Origin: Leptospira sp.
Lineage (GTDB): Bacteria; Spirochaetota; Leptospiria; Leptospirales; Leptospiraceae
NCBI GenBank assembly: GCA_027533185.1
Contig: JAPZTS010000008.1
Coordinates: 62,001 to 126,000 of the forward strand
Direction: 5' to 3'
Length of the DNA: 64,000 nt
A program made the translations under genes and the position numbers. Below the pieces are notes generated by a model that saw nothing but the letters and a program-made list of their open reading frames with translations, was not told where the DNA came from and ran no database searches. Below are positions 28,795-38,572 of the stretch, piece after piece (the stretch's first letter is position 1; each line of letters opens with the position of its first letter).

Positions 28795-29791
28795 AAACCT
28801 TAGACGTCCCTCTACCCCTTTGCGTCATCCCTACCCCTTCCTCTACCTTCCCTACAAACAAACCAATAGCCTCCCTCCCTACTGACCAATGAGGTCGATT
28901 TCTGGCATTGAAATACATGATGAACAGATTTTCCGCCTCCGAAAACCGAACATCACAGGCATAGACATGGCTTGCTTTCCAACCTTTCCCTGTAGGGCCG
29001 AGTATGGGAGTTTGGTTGATTCTTTCAAATTGCAACCCATCTAAAGAATGCAAAAATAAGATAGCGGAACAAGATTCATTTCTCTCCGGATTCCAAAAGA
29101 TTCCATTTTGAAATCCTAAAAATCTTTCCTTCCACCGGATCACCTTGATCGAACCAGCAGCTAAATTGCAAAAAGGATCCATATCATTAGGAGCAAGGAT
29201 AGGACCCGTAAAATAGGAAAAAGGCCCAAGTGGAGATTTTGACTCTGCTACTGTGATAAACTTTGGTTCATTAAATCCGCAGTCCTTCACATATGCGAGA
29301 TTTGTTGAAAAATACAATCTGTATCTATCACCATATTTCACCAAACAAGGGTTACTCACTGATTCACCAAATTGTTTATCTTTATGAAAATCAAATTTAG
29401 GGATGATAACTGTCGAAGGTTTCGACCAATTTTTTAAATCTGATGAAGTTCTTACCTCAATACGAGATTTCCATTTGCGATAAGGAAACCAAGAAAAAGG
29501 AACATGAAGCCACTTAGGCTTTTCATAGTATAAATAGTAAGTTCCTCCTTCAAAATAAATAAACGGACGTAACGCACTCCAAACCACATAACGCGATTTA
29601 TCCCAATCAATTCCATCTTCAGACGTATAGTGTTTGATTCCAAAAATTGTATGTAAAAACAAATGCCAAAGCCCGTCAGGGCTTTGTTCTGGAAATAAAA
29701 AACTGGGATCGGCTAGAATTGGCGAAAAAAAATTTGGATTTAGGATTGGGTCATCCTGGTAGAGTTTCCAAAAAATATTTTGTTTTTTCAA
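28787..29791 (-). CDS. GH43/GH32-type five-bladed propeller protein
   Basis: 334 residues, no signal peptide. Repeating beta-blade motifs (DPSFLFPEQSPDGLWHLFLH; GIKHYTSEDGIDW; YYLYYEK; EVRTSSDLKNWSKP; YGDRYRLYFSTNL) are typical of the GH43/GH32/GH68 and GH130 superfamily. The aspartates and glutamates of an active site cannot be assigned safely. Without a secretion signal it should act on an intracellular glycoside, perhaps one brought in by the adjacent OPA/MFS transporter. Middle gene of the MFS-propeller-pirin operon. Confidence 0.7.
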   Translation of the reverse strand: MKKQNIFWKLYQDDPILNPNFFSPILADPSFLFPEQSPDGLWHLFLHTIFGIKHYTSEDGIDWDKSRYVVWSALRPFIYFEGGTYYLYYEKPKWLHVPFSWFPYRKWKSRIEVRTSSDLKNWSKPSTVIIPKFDFHKDKQFGESVSNPCLVKYGDRYRLYFSTNLAYVKDCGFNEPKFITVAESKSPLGPFSYFTGPILAPNDMDPFCNLAAGSIKVIRWKERFLGFQNGIFWNPERNESCSAILFLHSLDGLQFERINQTPILGPTGKGWKASHVYACDVRFSEAENLFIMYFNARNRPHWSVGREAIGLFVGKVEEGVGMTQRGRGTSKVYG

Positions 29792-29835
29792 AATGTTTAG
29801 ATTGTCCTTAAAATACTACCATGTTTGACCTTAGT

Positions 29836-31161
29836 TTATCCTCTGGGTTTTAGATTCCAACTAAAAGCTAAAAGAAAAATCGCAACCAATGTTGAAACTA
29901 AAATTGCATATATAGCAACATCCCAAGAGTAATTGGTTGCGAGTACGGCAAGACCTTTCCCTTGAGCCGTTCGACCGAGTGATCCAAAAAGGCCAATAAA
30001 ACCAGCAGCAGTTCCAACCGCTTTTTTGGATGTAAAATCGAGTCCAGCAACACCTAACAACATCACCGGTGGATAGATAAAAAGTCCAATGATTGCAAAC
30101 AAAACGAAATCAATCCATATATTACCTGGTGGATTGTACAAAATTCCCAAAAATGCAAAAAAAATAGGAATGATGCAAAGTAAACTAACCATCCCTCTCC
30201 TTCCATCAAATTTATCGGATACCCAACCCATAAGTAAGGTAGATCCAATTCCACCGAATTCTAATACTAAAGTAGAATAACCACCACTGGTAATATTTGC
30301 ACCTTTGGTTTCCTTAAGGTAGGTTGGACCCCAATCGATCAAACTATAACGGATAATGTAGACAAAGAAGTTGATAATAGCAAAAAGCCAAATATATTTA
30401 TTGAGAAATACTTGCTCAATAATCAATTGTTTGGTGGAAAGTTCTGCCTCGTGATCTTCTTTTTCTTCTGGTGGAAAATCATTTTTATAGACTTCGATAG
30501 GGGGAAGCCCAACTGACTGAGGGGTGTCTACAAGCCGGTAGTACAAATACACACAACCGATCAGCGCAATACAGCCTGGCACAAAAAAAGCGTACTGCCA
30601 GCCCAAATTCGCAGCGGAATAAGATGCTATTACGCCGACAAGTCCCCCTCCAATGTTATGAGCTATATTCCAAAATGCAAATGTAGTACCCCTTTCACTG
30701 ACTGAATACCAATGTCCCAAAGAACGACCGCAAGGTGGCCAACCCATACCTTGGACTAGTCCATTCAAAGCCCAAAGGGATAGATGCACCCAATAGGAAT
30801 TTGAAAATCCGAATGCAAAATTAAGTATTGCGGTAAGAAATAGGCCAACGGCCATAAACTTTCTTGGGTCGGACCGGTCCGACATTGCTCCCATCAAAAA
30901 TTTTCCGAGCCCGTAGGTAATGGCAGTGATGGCAAGTATGTCACCAATATCTTGTCTAGAATAGGATAGAGCCTCACCTATCTCTTTCGATACGGGTGAA
31001 AAATTGTTTCGAACCAAATAATAAGTCGTATAACCCAAAAATGTCGATTCAAGAACCCGAAATCGATACTTCGGATACAGTTCTTCAATCTCTGCTTGTG
31101 TTTTTTGTGGAATTGTTTGGGCGGGAGAAAACCACCGCCTGAGGGCTTGGAACATAAACAC
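29836..31161 (-). CDS. MFS organophosphate:phosphate antiporter (GlpT/UhpC family)
   Basis: 441 residues, twelve predicted helices. The N-terminus (YPKYRFRVLESTFLGYTTYY, then LVRNNFS) and GWPPCGRSLGHWYSVSERG (about 142-160), with FWNIAHNIGGGLVG, are hallmarks of the OPA family. Members exchange glycerol-3-phosphate or hexose-6-phosphate for phosphate. It is the first gene of the operon with the propeller and pirin genes, which suggests uptake of a phosphorylated glycoside. The exact substrate is not predictable. Confidence 0.85.
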   Translation of the reverse strand: MFMFQALRRWFSPAQTIPQKTQAEIEELYPKYRFRVLESTFLGYTTYYLVRNNFSPVSKEIGEALSYSRQDIGDILAITAITYGLGKFLMGAMSDRSDPRKFMAVGLFLTAILNFAFGFSNSYWVHLSLWALNGLVQGMGWPPCGRSLGHWYSVSERGTTFAFWNIAHNIGGGLVGVIASYSAANLGWQYAFFVPGCIALIGCVYLYYRLVDTPQSVGLPPIEVYKNDFPPEEKEDHEAELSTKQLIIEQVFLNKYIWLFAIINFFVYIIRYSLIDWGPTYLKETKGANITSGGYSTLVLEFGGIGSTLLMGWVSDKFDGRRGMVSLLCIIPIFFAFLGILYNPPGNIWIDFVLFAIIGLFIYPPVMLLGVAGLDFTSKKAVGTAAGFIGLFGSLGRTAQGKGLAVLATNYSWDVAIYAILVSTLVAIFLLAFSWNLKPRG

Positions 31162-31236
31162 GAAAGTAAAACTATTTATTTTACTCAGTCAAGTCCAAAG
31201 TTTAGAATCTTGACTCCCATTTGGGAAATGTAAAAA

Positions 31237-32046
31237 TTGAATACACAGGGAACAAATGCCGTGAATTTTTTAGAACTCAAACCATTCCTCTTAGTCTTTC
31301 TAATTGCGACAACTCTCACTACCCTTCGATACTTTATCTTTGCGGGTGTTGCCTACGGTTTGATTTGGAAAAAATGGAAGGAAAGACTGGAGCACCGAAT
31401 TATCCAAGGAAAACTGCCGGACTTCCAAAAGATAAAACCCGAAATCTTGTACTCACTTTCCACAATGGTCATCTTTGGTATTGTTGGAGTTCTCATTTTT
31501 TTTGGAAAAAAACACGGCATCTTTCAAATTTACACGGATGTCAGCGAAAGAGGTTGGCCATATTTCTTCCTTAGTCTTGCAGGAATCATACTCTTTCATG
31601 ATATGTATTTTTATTTTACCCACAGATTTATGCACTGGAAGCCAATCTTTCCATATGTCCATCGCGTCCACCATAAGTCTACGAATCCTTCTCCCTGGGC
31701 TGCGTTTTCCTTCCACCCATTGGAAGCCGTTATCGAGGCTGGAATCGTTCCGCTCTATACCTTTTTATTTCCAACACATTCACTTGTTATTTTTTACTTT
31801 TTGATCTATATGACATTTCTAAATGTACTCGGTCATCTTGCTTTCGAACTATTCCCCAAAGGATTTTTGAATCAATTCTACACGAATTGGCATAACACAA
31901 CAACACACCACAATATGCACCATAAATGGTTCAATTGTAATTATGGTCTATACTTCAATTGGTGGGATAAACTTTTCAAAACCAATCATCCAGATTACAA
32001 ACGAGAGTTTGATCGTATTACTAGTGTTCCTGTTCTCAAAAAATAA
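31237..32046 (+). CDS. Sterol desaturase/fatty acid hydroxylase family protein
   Basis: 269 residues from a TTG at 31237 (GTG at 31261 is the alternative). Four to five membrane helices and the di-iron histidine boxes: HDMYFYFTHRFMH (about 127-139), HRVHHKS (about 147-153), and HNTTTHHNMHH (about 217-227). These enzymes hydroxylate or desaturate lipids at the membrane. The gene overlaps the next one, so it may be coupled to the histidine kinase. Confidence 0.85.
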   Translation: MNTQGTNAVNFLELKPFLLVFLIATTLTTLRYFIFAGVAYGLIWKKWKERLEHRIIQGKLPDFQKIKPEILYSLSTMVIFGIVGVLIFFGKKHGIFQIYTDVSERGWPYFFLSLAGIILFHDMYFYFTHRFMHWKPIFPYVHRVHHKSTNPSPWAAFSFHPLEAVIEAGIVPLYTFLFPTHSLVIFYFLIYMTFLNVLGHLAFELFPKGFLNQFYTNWHNTTTHHNMHHKWFNCNYGLYFNWWDKLFKTNHPDYKREFDRITSVPVLKK

Positions 32047-33934
32047 GTTTTTATTTCAGTTATTTGCCTTCTGCAGTTTTGCACTCGGCTTGAATAATTG
32101 TACCGCAATTGGAGACTACTGCACAACCCTCGATCCATATACTGTCCACTACAAGGATTCATCCAATCTATTGAGTGTCGAAGAGGCAAATCTCCAACTT
32201 AGGAGTTTGCAAGCAGAAGATATTTCCAACCACAAACCGAGCTATGGTTATTCAAACTCCCATCATTGGTTTGGTTTTCGCAATACAATTCTACCTGAAG
32301 ATACAAGCTACTTTGGTGTTCGACGATCCTATTTGGTTTTAGATAACCCTCTTTTGGATGAGATTCATGTTTTTTATAAATTCAAAACCTGGACGATACA
32401 CTTAAAAGGAGGGGATCAAATCCCATTTACAAAGCGTGATCTTCCCTTAATAACACAGACATTTCGAATACCAACCGATGTTTCCTATTCGGATATATCC
32501 GTGCAGATCAAAACGAAAGGGAATATGCGTGTAAGCTTTCATAGATGTTATTCGGAAGGGCTGGTGTCCTTTGAATCAACCCGCAACTTACAATTTGGTC
32601 TTTTTTTTGGAAGTTTGTTATTTATTTCAATCTATCACCTAATAACATTTATACTATCAAAAAGATTGACGTTTTTGCTTTTCTCACTTCATAGTATTTT
32701 TTTACTTGCATACTTTTTGACAAACAGCGGTTTTTCACAAAAATATATCTATCCTAACCTACAATTATTTAATAATCATATCGTTCAGTATACAAATTTA
32801 GCTTCTATTTTCTTCGGGTTCCTCTTTATTCTCTCGTACTTTCCATTTTTGACCAAATTACGCTATCGATACTTTTTTATGGTTCCCGTAATAACTTTTT
32901 TAGTTCTTCATTTGATTCTAATTCCGATCTTACCTTATCCGTATCTCTCACAAATTATTCCAATGTTTGGTGTTTTCATTACACTTTCGCTTTCCGTAAT
33001 TCTTTGTTATCAACCCAAACTGAGATCTTCAGAAAAATGGATTCGATTTGGTTTATTTGTATTTTCTATTGCAATTTTTATTTCACTCTTGAGATCATTT
33101 AACATTATTCCGATCAATACATTTACGATTCATGTATTAAAAATTTCTCAATTAATAGAAGTTTTGCTATTTGCAGTTGCAGCTGGTAGCCAATACAATG
33201 AATTAAAAGCAGAGTCTGATCGTTCTAGAATTGAAAAAGAAACAGCAGTAAAGCTTGCTCAATCCAAAACCGACACGATGAATTACTTAAGTCATGAAGT
33301 AAGAAGCCCACTTCATTCGATTATGGCTTACATCGAAATTTTAAGTGATAAAGCGTCCGATCTAAAAACAAAAACAGAATTGAGATATTTAACACAATCA
33401 GCAAACCACCTCTTAAAAATTGTCTCCGACGTTTTAGATCAAAGCAAAATAGAAGCAGGTAAGATTAAAATTGAACGCACTCGATTTAAAATCCATGATT
33501 TTATCGACGAAATTTACGGCGCAATCAAGCCTATTGCCGACCAACAAAACTTACTCTTTGAGATCCATTTGGATCAAAATCTCCCAAAAGAAATATCTTC
33601 TGACTCGATCCATTTGCACCAAATACTAACCAATTTGCTTTTTAATGCCGTTAAGTTTACCAAAGAAGGTTCCATTCAACTTCATGTTAAACGAGAAAAC
33701 GAAACCATTCGATTTCTTGTCAGAGACACAGGGGTTGGTATGGGGCTTGAAGATCAAAATCTACTCTACATCGAATTCCAACAAAATGCGAAGACATTTT
33801 ATAGAAAGTATGGTGGCTCTGGTCTTGGTTTAATGATTTGCAAAGGATTACTTGAACTTATGGGTTCGCAGTTACACTTAAAATCCGAAAAAAATGTTGG
33901 CACCGAGTTTTCCTTTTCAATTCCAATAGACTAA
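32024..33934 (+). CDS. 7TM-DISM sensor histidine kinase
   Basis: About 636 residues if started at GTG 32024 (the frame is open from 31943, but that part lies inside the hydroxylase gene). A signal-like N-terminus is followed by a periplasmic 7TMR-DISM-type domain (about 20-200) and seven helices (about 205-395). HisKA follows with the phospho-His in MNYLSHEVRSPLHSIMAYIE, then HATPase with N-box HQILTNLLFNAVKFT, G1 DTGVGMG and G2 YGGSGLGLMICKG. No receiver domain, so the response regulator is elsewhere. It may sense a lipid or envelope signal, as suggested by its hydroxylase neighbour. Confidence 0.88.
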   Translation: MFLFSKNKFLFQLFAFCSFALGLNNCTAIGDYCTTLDPYTVHYKDSSNLLSVEEANLQLRSLQAEDISNHKPSYGYSNSHHWFGFRNTILPEDTSYFGVRRSYLVLDNPLLDEIHVFYKFKTWTIHLKGGDQIPFTKRDLPLITQTFRIPTDVSYSDISVQIKTKGNMRVSFHRCYSEGLVSFESTRNLQFGLFFGSLLFISIYHLITFILSKRLTFLLFSLHSIFLLAYFLTNSGFSQKYIYPNLQLFNNHIVQYTNLASIFFGFLFILSYFPFLTKLRYRYFFMVPVITFLVLHLILIPILPYPYLSQIIPMFGVFITLSLSVILCYQPKLRSSEKWIRFGLFVFSIAIFISLLRSFNIIPINTFTIHVLKISQLIEVLLFAVAAGSQYNELKAESDRSRIEKETAVKLAQSKTDTMNYLSHEVRSPLHSIMAYIEILSDKASDLKTKTELRYLTQSANHLLKIVSDVLDQSKIEAGKIKIERTRFKIHDFIDEIYGAIKPIADQQNLLFEIHLDQNLPKEISSDSIHLHQILTNLLFNAVKFTKEGSIQLHVKRENETIRFLVRDTGVGMGLEDQNLLYIEFQQNAKTFYRKYGGSGLGLMICKGLLELMGSQLHLKSEKNVGTEFSFSIPID

Positions 33935-33936
33935 GA

Positions 33937-35898
33937 CTATTCTAAATTTTTGAATTTTAAAAAATAATCTAAGGAATTCGGATTTGCAAGTGCATTTTTG
34001 TTTTTCACAGTTTCGCCAGCTATGGTTTGTTTTACGGCGATTTCCACTTTTTTACCGTTTACAGTGTATGGAATCTCTGGAACTTCGAATATCAAACTGG
34101 GCACATGTCTAGGTGAGGTTTCATTTTTAATTTTGGATTTTATTTTTTCGATCAAATCCTCGGTAAGAATTTCCCCGGCTCTTAAAACACAAAAAAGGAT
34201 TACTCTCACATCATTTTTATATTCTTGCCCAATAATTACAGAGTCGGAAACTTCTGGTAGATTCTGCAAGACAGAATAGATGTCCGCCGTGCCGATACGT
34301 ACTCCTCCAGGATTGAGCGTTGCATCCGAACGACCATAAACGATTAACCCCGAATGTTTTGTAACCATCACAAAATCCCCGTGACACCAAACATTGGGAT
34401 AGGTGGAAAAATATGCAGATTTGTATTTTTCGCCAGAAGGGTCATTCCAGAAATAAAGTGGCATCGAAGGAAATGGAGTTGGGCAAACAAGCTCTCCTTT
34501 TTCTTCCAAAACAGGCTTTCCTTCTTCGTTGTACACTTGTACGTCCATACCAAGACCCAGGCATTGAATTTCTCCTTCGATTACTGGCAGATTGGGGTTT
34601 CCGAGCGCAAAGCATCCGTTAAGGTCTGTACCGCCTGAAATAGAAGACAATTGGACCTCGGTTTTAACGTGGTCATAGATATAACGAAAGCCTTCGGTGG
34701 AAAGCGGAGAGCCCGTGGATAAAATAACATTTAAACTTGGCAAAGAATATTTTGATTTGATGTTTCTGTTTTCATCCGAAAGAACAGACAAATATTTGGC
34801 ACTGGTGCCAAATACATCTATTGATTCTTCTTCCGCATACTTCCAAAGTACTTCCCAGGAAGGGTAAAATGGATTTCCATCAAATTGATATAAGGTGGCA
34901 CCTAAAGCAAGAACAGACTGAGACCAATTCCACATCATCCACCCACACGTTGTATAATAAAAAAGCTTTTGTCCTTTCGATAGATTGCAATGTAAGAAAA
35001 GTTCTTTTGTGTGGTTGAGGAGAACTCCTCCGCCTTGTACGATACACTTGGGTAACCCCGTTGTCCCCGAAGAAAACATAATATAAACTGGGTCCGAAAA
35101 ACCTATCGAGGTATAGGTCAGTGATTCCGTAATCGGAGGGATGGGAATTTGTTCAAATGCCATTGGATACGAGATACTACCCAAGGTTGGATTTTCATTT
35201 AAAAACCCAAAAACGATCGTTTGTTGGAATACCGATTGAGTTTGGTTCCGCAATCGATTGCTAACTTCCTCCACAGTTTTCAAAATTGAAATTTCTTTAC
35301 CTTTGAAAGTATACCCGTCCACTGTTAAAAGAATCTTTGGATTAATTTGTTCAAATCGATCTAAAATCCCGCGAACACCAAAGTCGGGTGAGGCACTGGA
35401 CCAAATGGCACCGAGTGAAGTTGTTGCCAACATACCAATTGTCGATATAGGAGCATTGGGGACAAGCCCACAGACTCGGTCTCCTCTACCAACACCAAGG
35501 CTAACCAAATGTTTTTGGAGACGTAAAACCTCTCTCTTTAACTCTCGATAGGTGAGTTGGACCTTTTGTCCACCCTCGGATAAAAAAACTAGGGCGAGTG
35601 AGTCTGAATCTCCTACCTCCAAAAGATTCTCAGAAAAATTATAACTGGCATCAGGAAACCATTTAGAATTTTGAAATTCCTTACCTGCCAGAAATACCTG
35701 ATTGGGAGCCTGGATAAATCGGAACTGGGAATACTCCGCCCACAATTTCCAAAACGATTCAAATTCCCTTGTGGAAAAACTGTGAAATTGAAGGTAGGAA
35801 GAGAAATTGAGATTTGTCCTGGATTCGACAAATTTTTGGAACTGGTGCAGATTCGTCTGATTTGATTTCGGTGTCCAAAGAACGGCAGGTTCTACCAT
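33937..35898 (-). CDS. Acetoacetyl-CoA synthetase
   Basis: 653 residues, the usual length. The AMP-binding motif is VYIMFSSGTTGLPKCIVQGG (about 268-287). Other motifs are YTTCGWMMWNWSQS, ILSTGSPLSTEGFRYIYD, and the acetoacetyl-specific ending region DSVIIGQEYKNDVRV ... PYTVNGKKVEIAVK with the catalytic lysine. It activates acetoacetate to acetoacetyl-CoA, linking ketone-body or PHB-type carbon to fatty-acid metabolism. Single gene on the minus strand between two plus-strand clusters. Confidence 0.9.
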   Translation of the reverse strand: MVEPAVLWTPKSNQTNLHQFQKFVESRTNLNFSSYLQFHSFSTREFESFWKLWAEYSQFRFIQAPNQVFLAGKEFQNSKWFPDASYNFSENLLEVGDSDSLALVFLSEGGQKVQLTYRELKREVLRLQKHLVSLGVGRGDRVCGLVPNAPISTIGMLATTSLGAIWSSASPDFGVRGILDRFEQINPKILLTVDGYTFKGKEISILKTVEEVSNRLRNQTQSVFQQTIVFGFLNENPTLGSISYPMAFEQIPIPPITESLTYTSIGFSDPVYIMFSSGTTGLPKCIVQGGGVLLNHTKELFLHCNLSKGQKLFYYTTCGWMMWNWSQSVLALGATLYQFDGNPFYPSWEVLWKYAEEESIDVFGTSAKYLSVLSDENRNIKSKYSLPSLNVILSTGSPLSTEGFRYIYDHVKTEVQLSSISGGTDLNGCFALGNPNLPVIEGEIQCLGLGMDVQVYNEEGKPVLEEKGELVCPTPFPSMPLYFWNDPSGEKYKSAYFSTYPNVWCHGDFVMVTKHSGLIVYGRSDATLNPGGVRIGTADIYSVLQNLPEVSDSVIIGQEYKNDVRVILFCVLRAGEILTEDLIEKIKSKIKNETSPRHVPSLIFEVPEIPYTVNGKKVEIAVKQTIAGETVKNKNALANPNSLDYFLKFKNLE

Positions 35899-35989
35899 GG
35901 AAACTTAAATTAAAAGATTTAGATTTTCAGGCAAGTAGGATTGTGTAAAATTAGTGGTAGAATTTTGAAACAAGGGAATCGTTGTGTAA

Positions 35990-37360
35990 ATGTTATTCAA
36001 CTCGATAGATTATTTTTATTTTTTTGCTATCTGCTATATAGTCTATTGGTCCTCTCCCAACCAATTTAGAAAATATATATTAATCTTTTTTTCAATTTTG
36101 TTTTACGGCTACTGGAGCCCTTCTTTCCTAATACATTTTTTATTGATGATCTGTTTTTCACATATCATCGTTCAGCTAATACTAAAAACTAAAAACAAAT
36201 TCTACTTATTTTTAGGTGTTGGAATCAATTTACTCAATCTCATTTTCTTTAAGTACATTCTTACCTATTTACAGCATCTAACAAAAGAATCTGCGATCTC
36301 AATTCCGTTTATCCAGTCTCTATCGGAACTCGCACTTCCTTTAGCGATCAGCTTTTATACCTTCCAGATGATAGCTTACATTGTAGATGCTTGGCGAGGG
36401 AAGTTTATAGAGTCCCCATTTATCAACTTTTTGTTATTTATTTTATTTTTCCCCCAATTGATTGCTGGCCCCATCATGCGACACGACGATTTTTTTGACC
36501 AAATTGGAAAAGCCAAATTGAATTGGGACTATATCTCAAAAGGTATTTTGCACATCCTTTCTGGAATTGTAAAAAAGGTTTTAATCGCAGATCAAATCGC
36601 AAAAGCCATCAATCCGTTGTTTGCTGATCCAGGCTCCTTTGATGGTTTAAGTATTCTTATGTCAGCTTTTGCATTCTCATTGCAAGTCTACGGAGATTTT
36701 TCAGGATATACGGACCTTGCGAGAGGATCTGCATTTTTACTAGGTTACGAGATTCCTGAAAACTTCCATTCACCATTTTTGTCTGTTAGTTTTTCGGAGT
36801 TTTGGTCGAGGTGGCATATAACTCTTTCCACTTGGATTCGAGATTATTTGTACATTCCTCTAGGCGGCAATCGGGTAACAGAGGGAAGGTTTATGTTCAA
36901 CACCATTACAGTGATGTCTCTTGCCGGACTTTGGCATGGGAATACTTATACCTTCTTTATTTGGGGATTTTTACATGGTGTCTTACTTGCAATCGAAAGG
37001 TTTTCTTTTGGGAAAATTGATCGAAAAGCTCTTTCCCTGATCCAAAAGATCTTTGGTTTTATATATGTGTTTATAGGCTTTAATCTTTTATCTCCTTTCT
37101 TCCGATTGGATAGCCTTGATAAAATTTTTATCTATTGGAGTGCAATTTCAAATACGAAAGGGCTTTTTATTTACAAACCTGATTTGTGGGCATTGTTATT
37201 TGCTTGTTTATTCCTTAATTTTATTGAATTCAAGGACTACTTCCAATCCAAGTTAAAAAAATATGATAAGATTCTGGTTCCTGGTCTGGCACTTATTGTA
37301 TTTTTTGCACTCGTAAAAATAGAAAATCCTGTAGAGACCTTTATCTACTTCCAATTCTGA
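35990..37360 (+). CDS. MBOAT-family O-acyltransferase (AlgI-like)
   Basis: 456 residues with about eleven helices. The conserved MBOAT core is present: LPLAISFYTFQMIAYIVDAW, FFPQLIAGPIMRHDDF, QVYGDFSGYTDLARG, FWSRWHITLSTWIRDYLYIP, and the catalytic His in AGLWHGNTYTFFIWG (about residue 308). AlgI-type proteins move acyl groups across the membrane onto a surface polysaccharide. The next gene, 9 nt downstream, is the matching extracytoplasmic partner of the DUF1574/SGNH type. Confidence 0.92.
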   Translation: MLFNSIDYFYFFAICYIVYWSSPNQFRKYILIFFSILFYGYWSPSFLIHFLLMICFSHIIVQLILKTKNKFYLFLGVGINLLNLIFFKYILTYLQHLTKESAISIPFIQSLSELALPLAISFYTFQMIAYIVDAWRGKFIESPFINFLLFILFFPQLIAGPIMRHDDFFDQIGKAKLNWDYISKGILHILSGIVKKVLIADQIAKAINPLFADPGSFDGLSILMSAFAFSLQVYGDFSGYTDLARGSAFLLGYEIPENFHSPFLSVSFSEFWSRWHITLSTWIRDYLYIPLGGNRVTEGRFMFNTITVMSLAGLWHGNTYTFFIWGFLHGVLLAIERFSFGKIDRKALSLIQKIFGFIYVFIGFNLLSPFFRLDSLDKIFIYWSAISNTKGLFIYKPDLWALLFACLFLNFIEFKDYFQSKLKKYDKILVPGLALIVFFALVKIENPVETFIYFQF

Positions 37361-37369
37361 GGAATATTT

Positions 37370-38461
37370 ATGAATCGTTATTTTTTCTATCCTATTCTTT
37401 TAGTCCTTGGAATCATCGCTATAGATAAGTTAGTTTGTATCCCTGATGTGCGCGAGAGTGGAAGGCGTAGTTACAAAGCTGGACAAAATGTCTTCTTAGG
37501 ATTGCCATACGTTTGGAAAGAAGATATTCAAATTCAAAAACAAAATAAATCTATTGCAATGGTAGTTGGTACCTCTAGATCAGATATCTTCCACCAATGG
37601 GAAACTATACCTTTCTCAAAGTCTACATTCCCAAAAGAAATTTACTTTGAAACAAGGACTGCGGTTAAGGCTTCGGAATTCTTAACATTTTATATCATGA
37701 TAAAGAGTATGACGGAATCGGGGTTCCGACCTGATGTAATCTTTCTTGAGTTTTCAGAAGAAATGCTAAACGAATTCAATAGCTTTTCCTATAAAACCAA
37801 ATGGCAAGAATTAACATTTCATGAAAGTGAACTTTTGGACTTTTACCCAATGATCGTTGGAAAAACCAAACGAGATCTTATTGCAAAACTTCTTTTCCTT
37901 TCTTACAACTATCATATTTCACCCATCCAAACAATTTCAAATCTTATCACTGGTAAACGTGTTCAAAACGATGATTATTTTATCCAGTTAACAGCATCTT
38001 TAAATAAAAAAAGACCCTATTCAAAAGATGATATTGGATTTGAAGATGGAAAAATTCCAGAGGATATATACAAGGATAGAATCGAAGGGTATACTAATGG
38101 TCAAATAGAAATACTACTTAGAAATTTTACACTTTCAGAAACAGAGGTTAATTTTTTTGCAAAAACATTAGAATTGTCTGAAACATATAACATTCCTTTG
38201 GTTATATGGGAACCGCAGATCCATCCATACTTCCAATCCAAACGAAAAGAAATTACTGGTGGAAAATTGTTCCGCACCTATACTCAAAAGTTTGTCAGCC
38301 CAGAATCCAAAAATATAAGAACGGTTTCTCTAAACGAAGGCAATACGAATTGTAAAACATATACTGATAGTAGCCATGTTTCCCCAATTTGTGTTCCAGA
38401 AATCGCAGAAAAACTTATCGAAACTGCAAAAACAATACCGAATTTTAAAATCAATAAGTAG
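37370..38461 (+). CDS. DUF1574-type partner of the MBOAT protein
   Basis: 363 residues. One N-terminal membrane anchor, then an extracytoplasmic domain with an SGNH-like first block (AMVVGTSRSDIFH, about 64-76) and a final block with DSSHVSPICVPEIAEKL that could supply Asp and His of a triad. This organisation recalls AlgJ/AlgX- and DltD-type acyl acceptors. DUF1574 is, to my knowledge, found mainly in Leptospira and often next to MBOAT genes. Together the pair likely acylates a surface glycan. Confidence 0.8.
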   Translation: MNRYFFYPILLVLGIIAIDKLVCIPDVRESGRRSYKAGQNVFLGLPYVWKEDIQIQKQNKSIAMVVGTSRSDIFHQWETIPFSKSTFPKEIYFETRTAVKASEFLTFYIMIKSMTESGFRPDVIFLEFSEEMLNEFNSFSYKTKWQELTFHESELLDFYPMIVGKTKRDLIAKLLFLSYNYHISPIQTISNLITGKRVQNDDYFIQLTASLNKKRPYSKDDIGFEDGKIPEDIYKDRIEGYTNGQIEILLRNFTLSETEVNFFAKTLELSETYNIPLVIWEPQIHPYFQSKRKEITGGKLFRTYTQKFVSPESKNIRTVSLNEGNTNCKTYTDSSHVSPICVPEIAEKLIETAKTIPNFKINK

Positions 38462-38572
38462 ACCTATCGGTTCACTTTTTTGATTTTGTCCATTTTTATT
38501 TTGTTAGTTGAATTTTTTTGGTGGAATCAAATCTAGAATTTTGAGAAGCTTAGTAAGAACTAGGAGTTTGAA

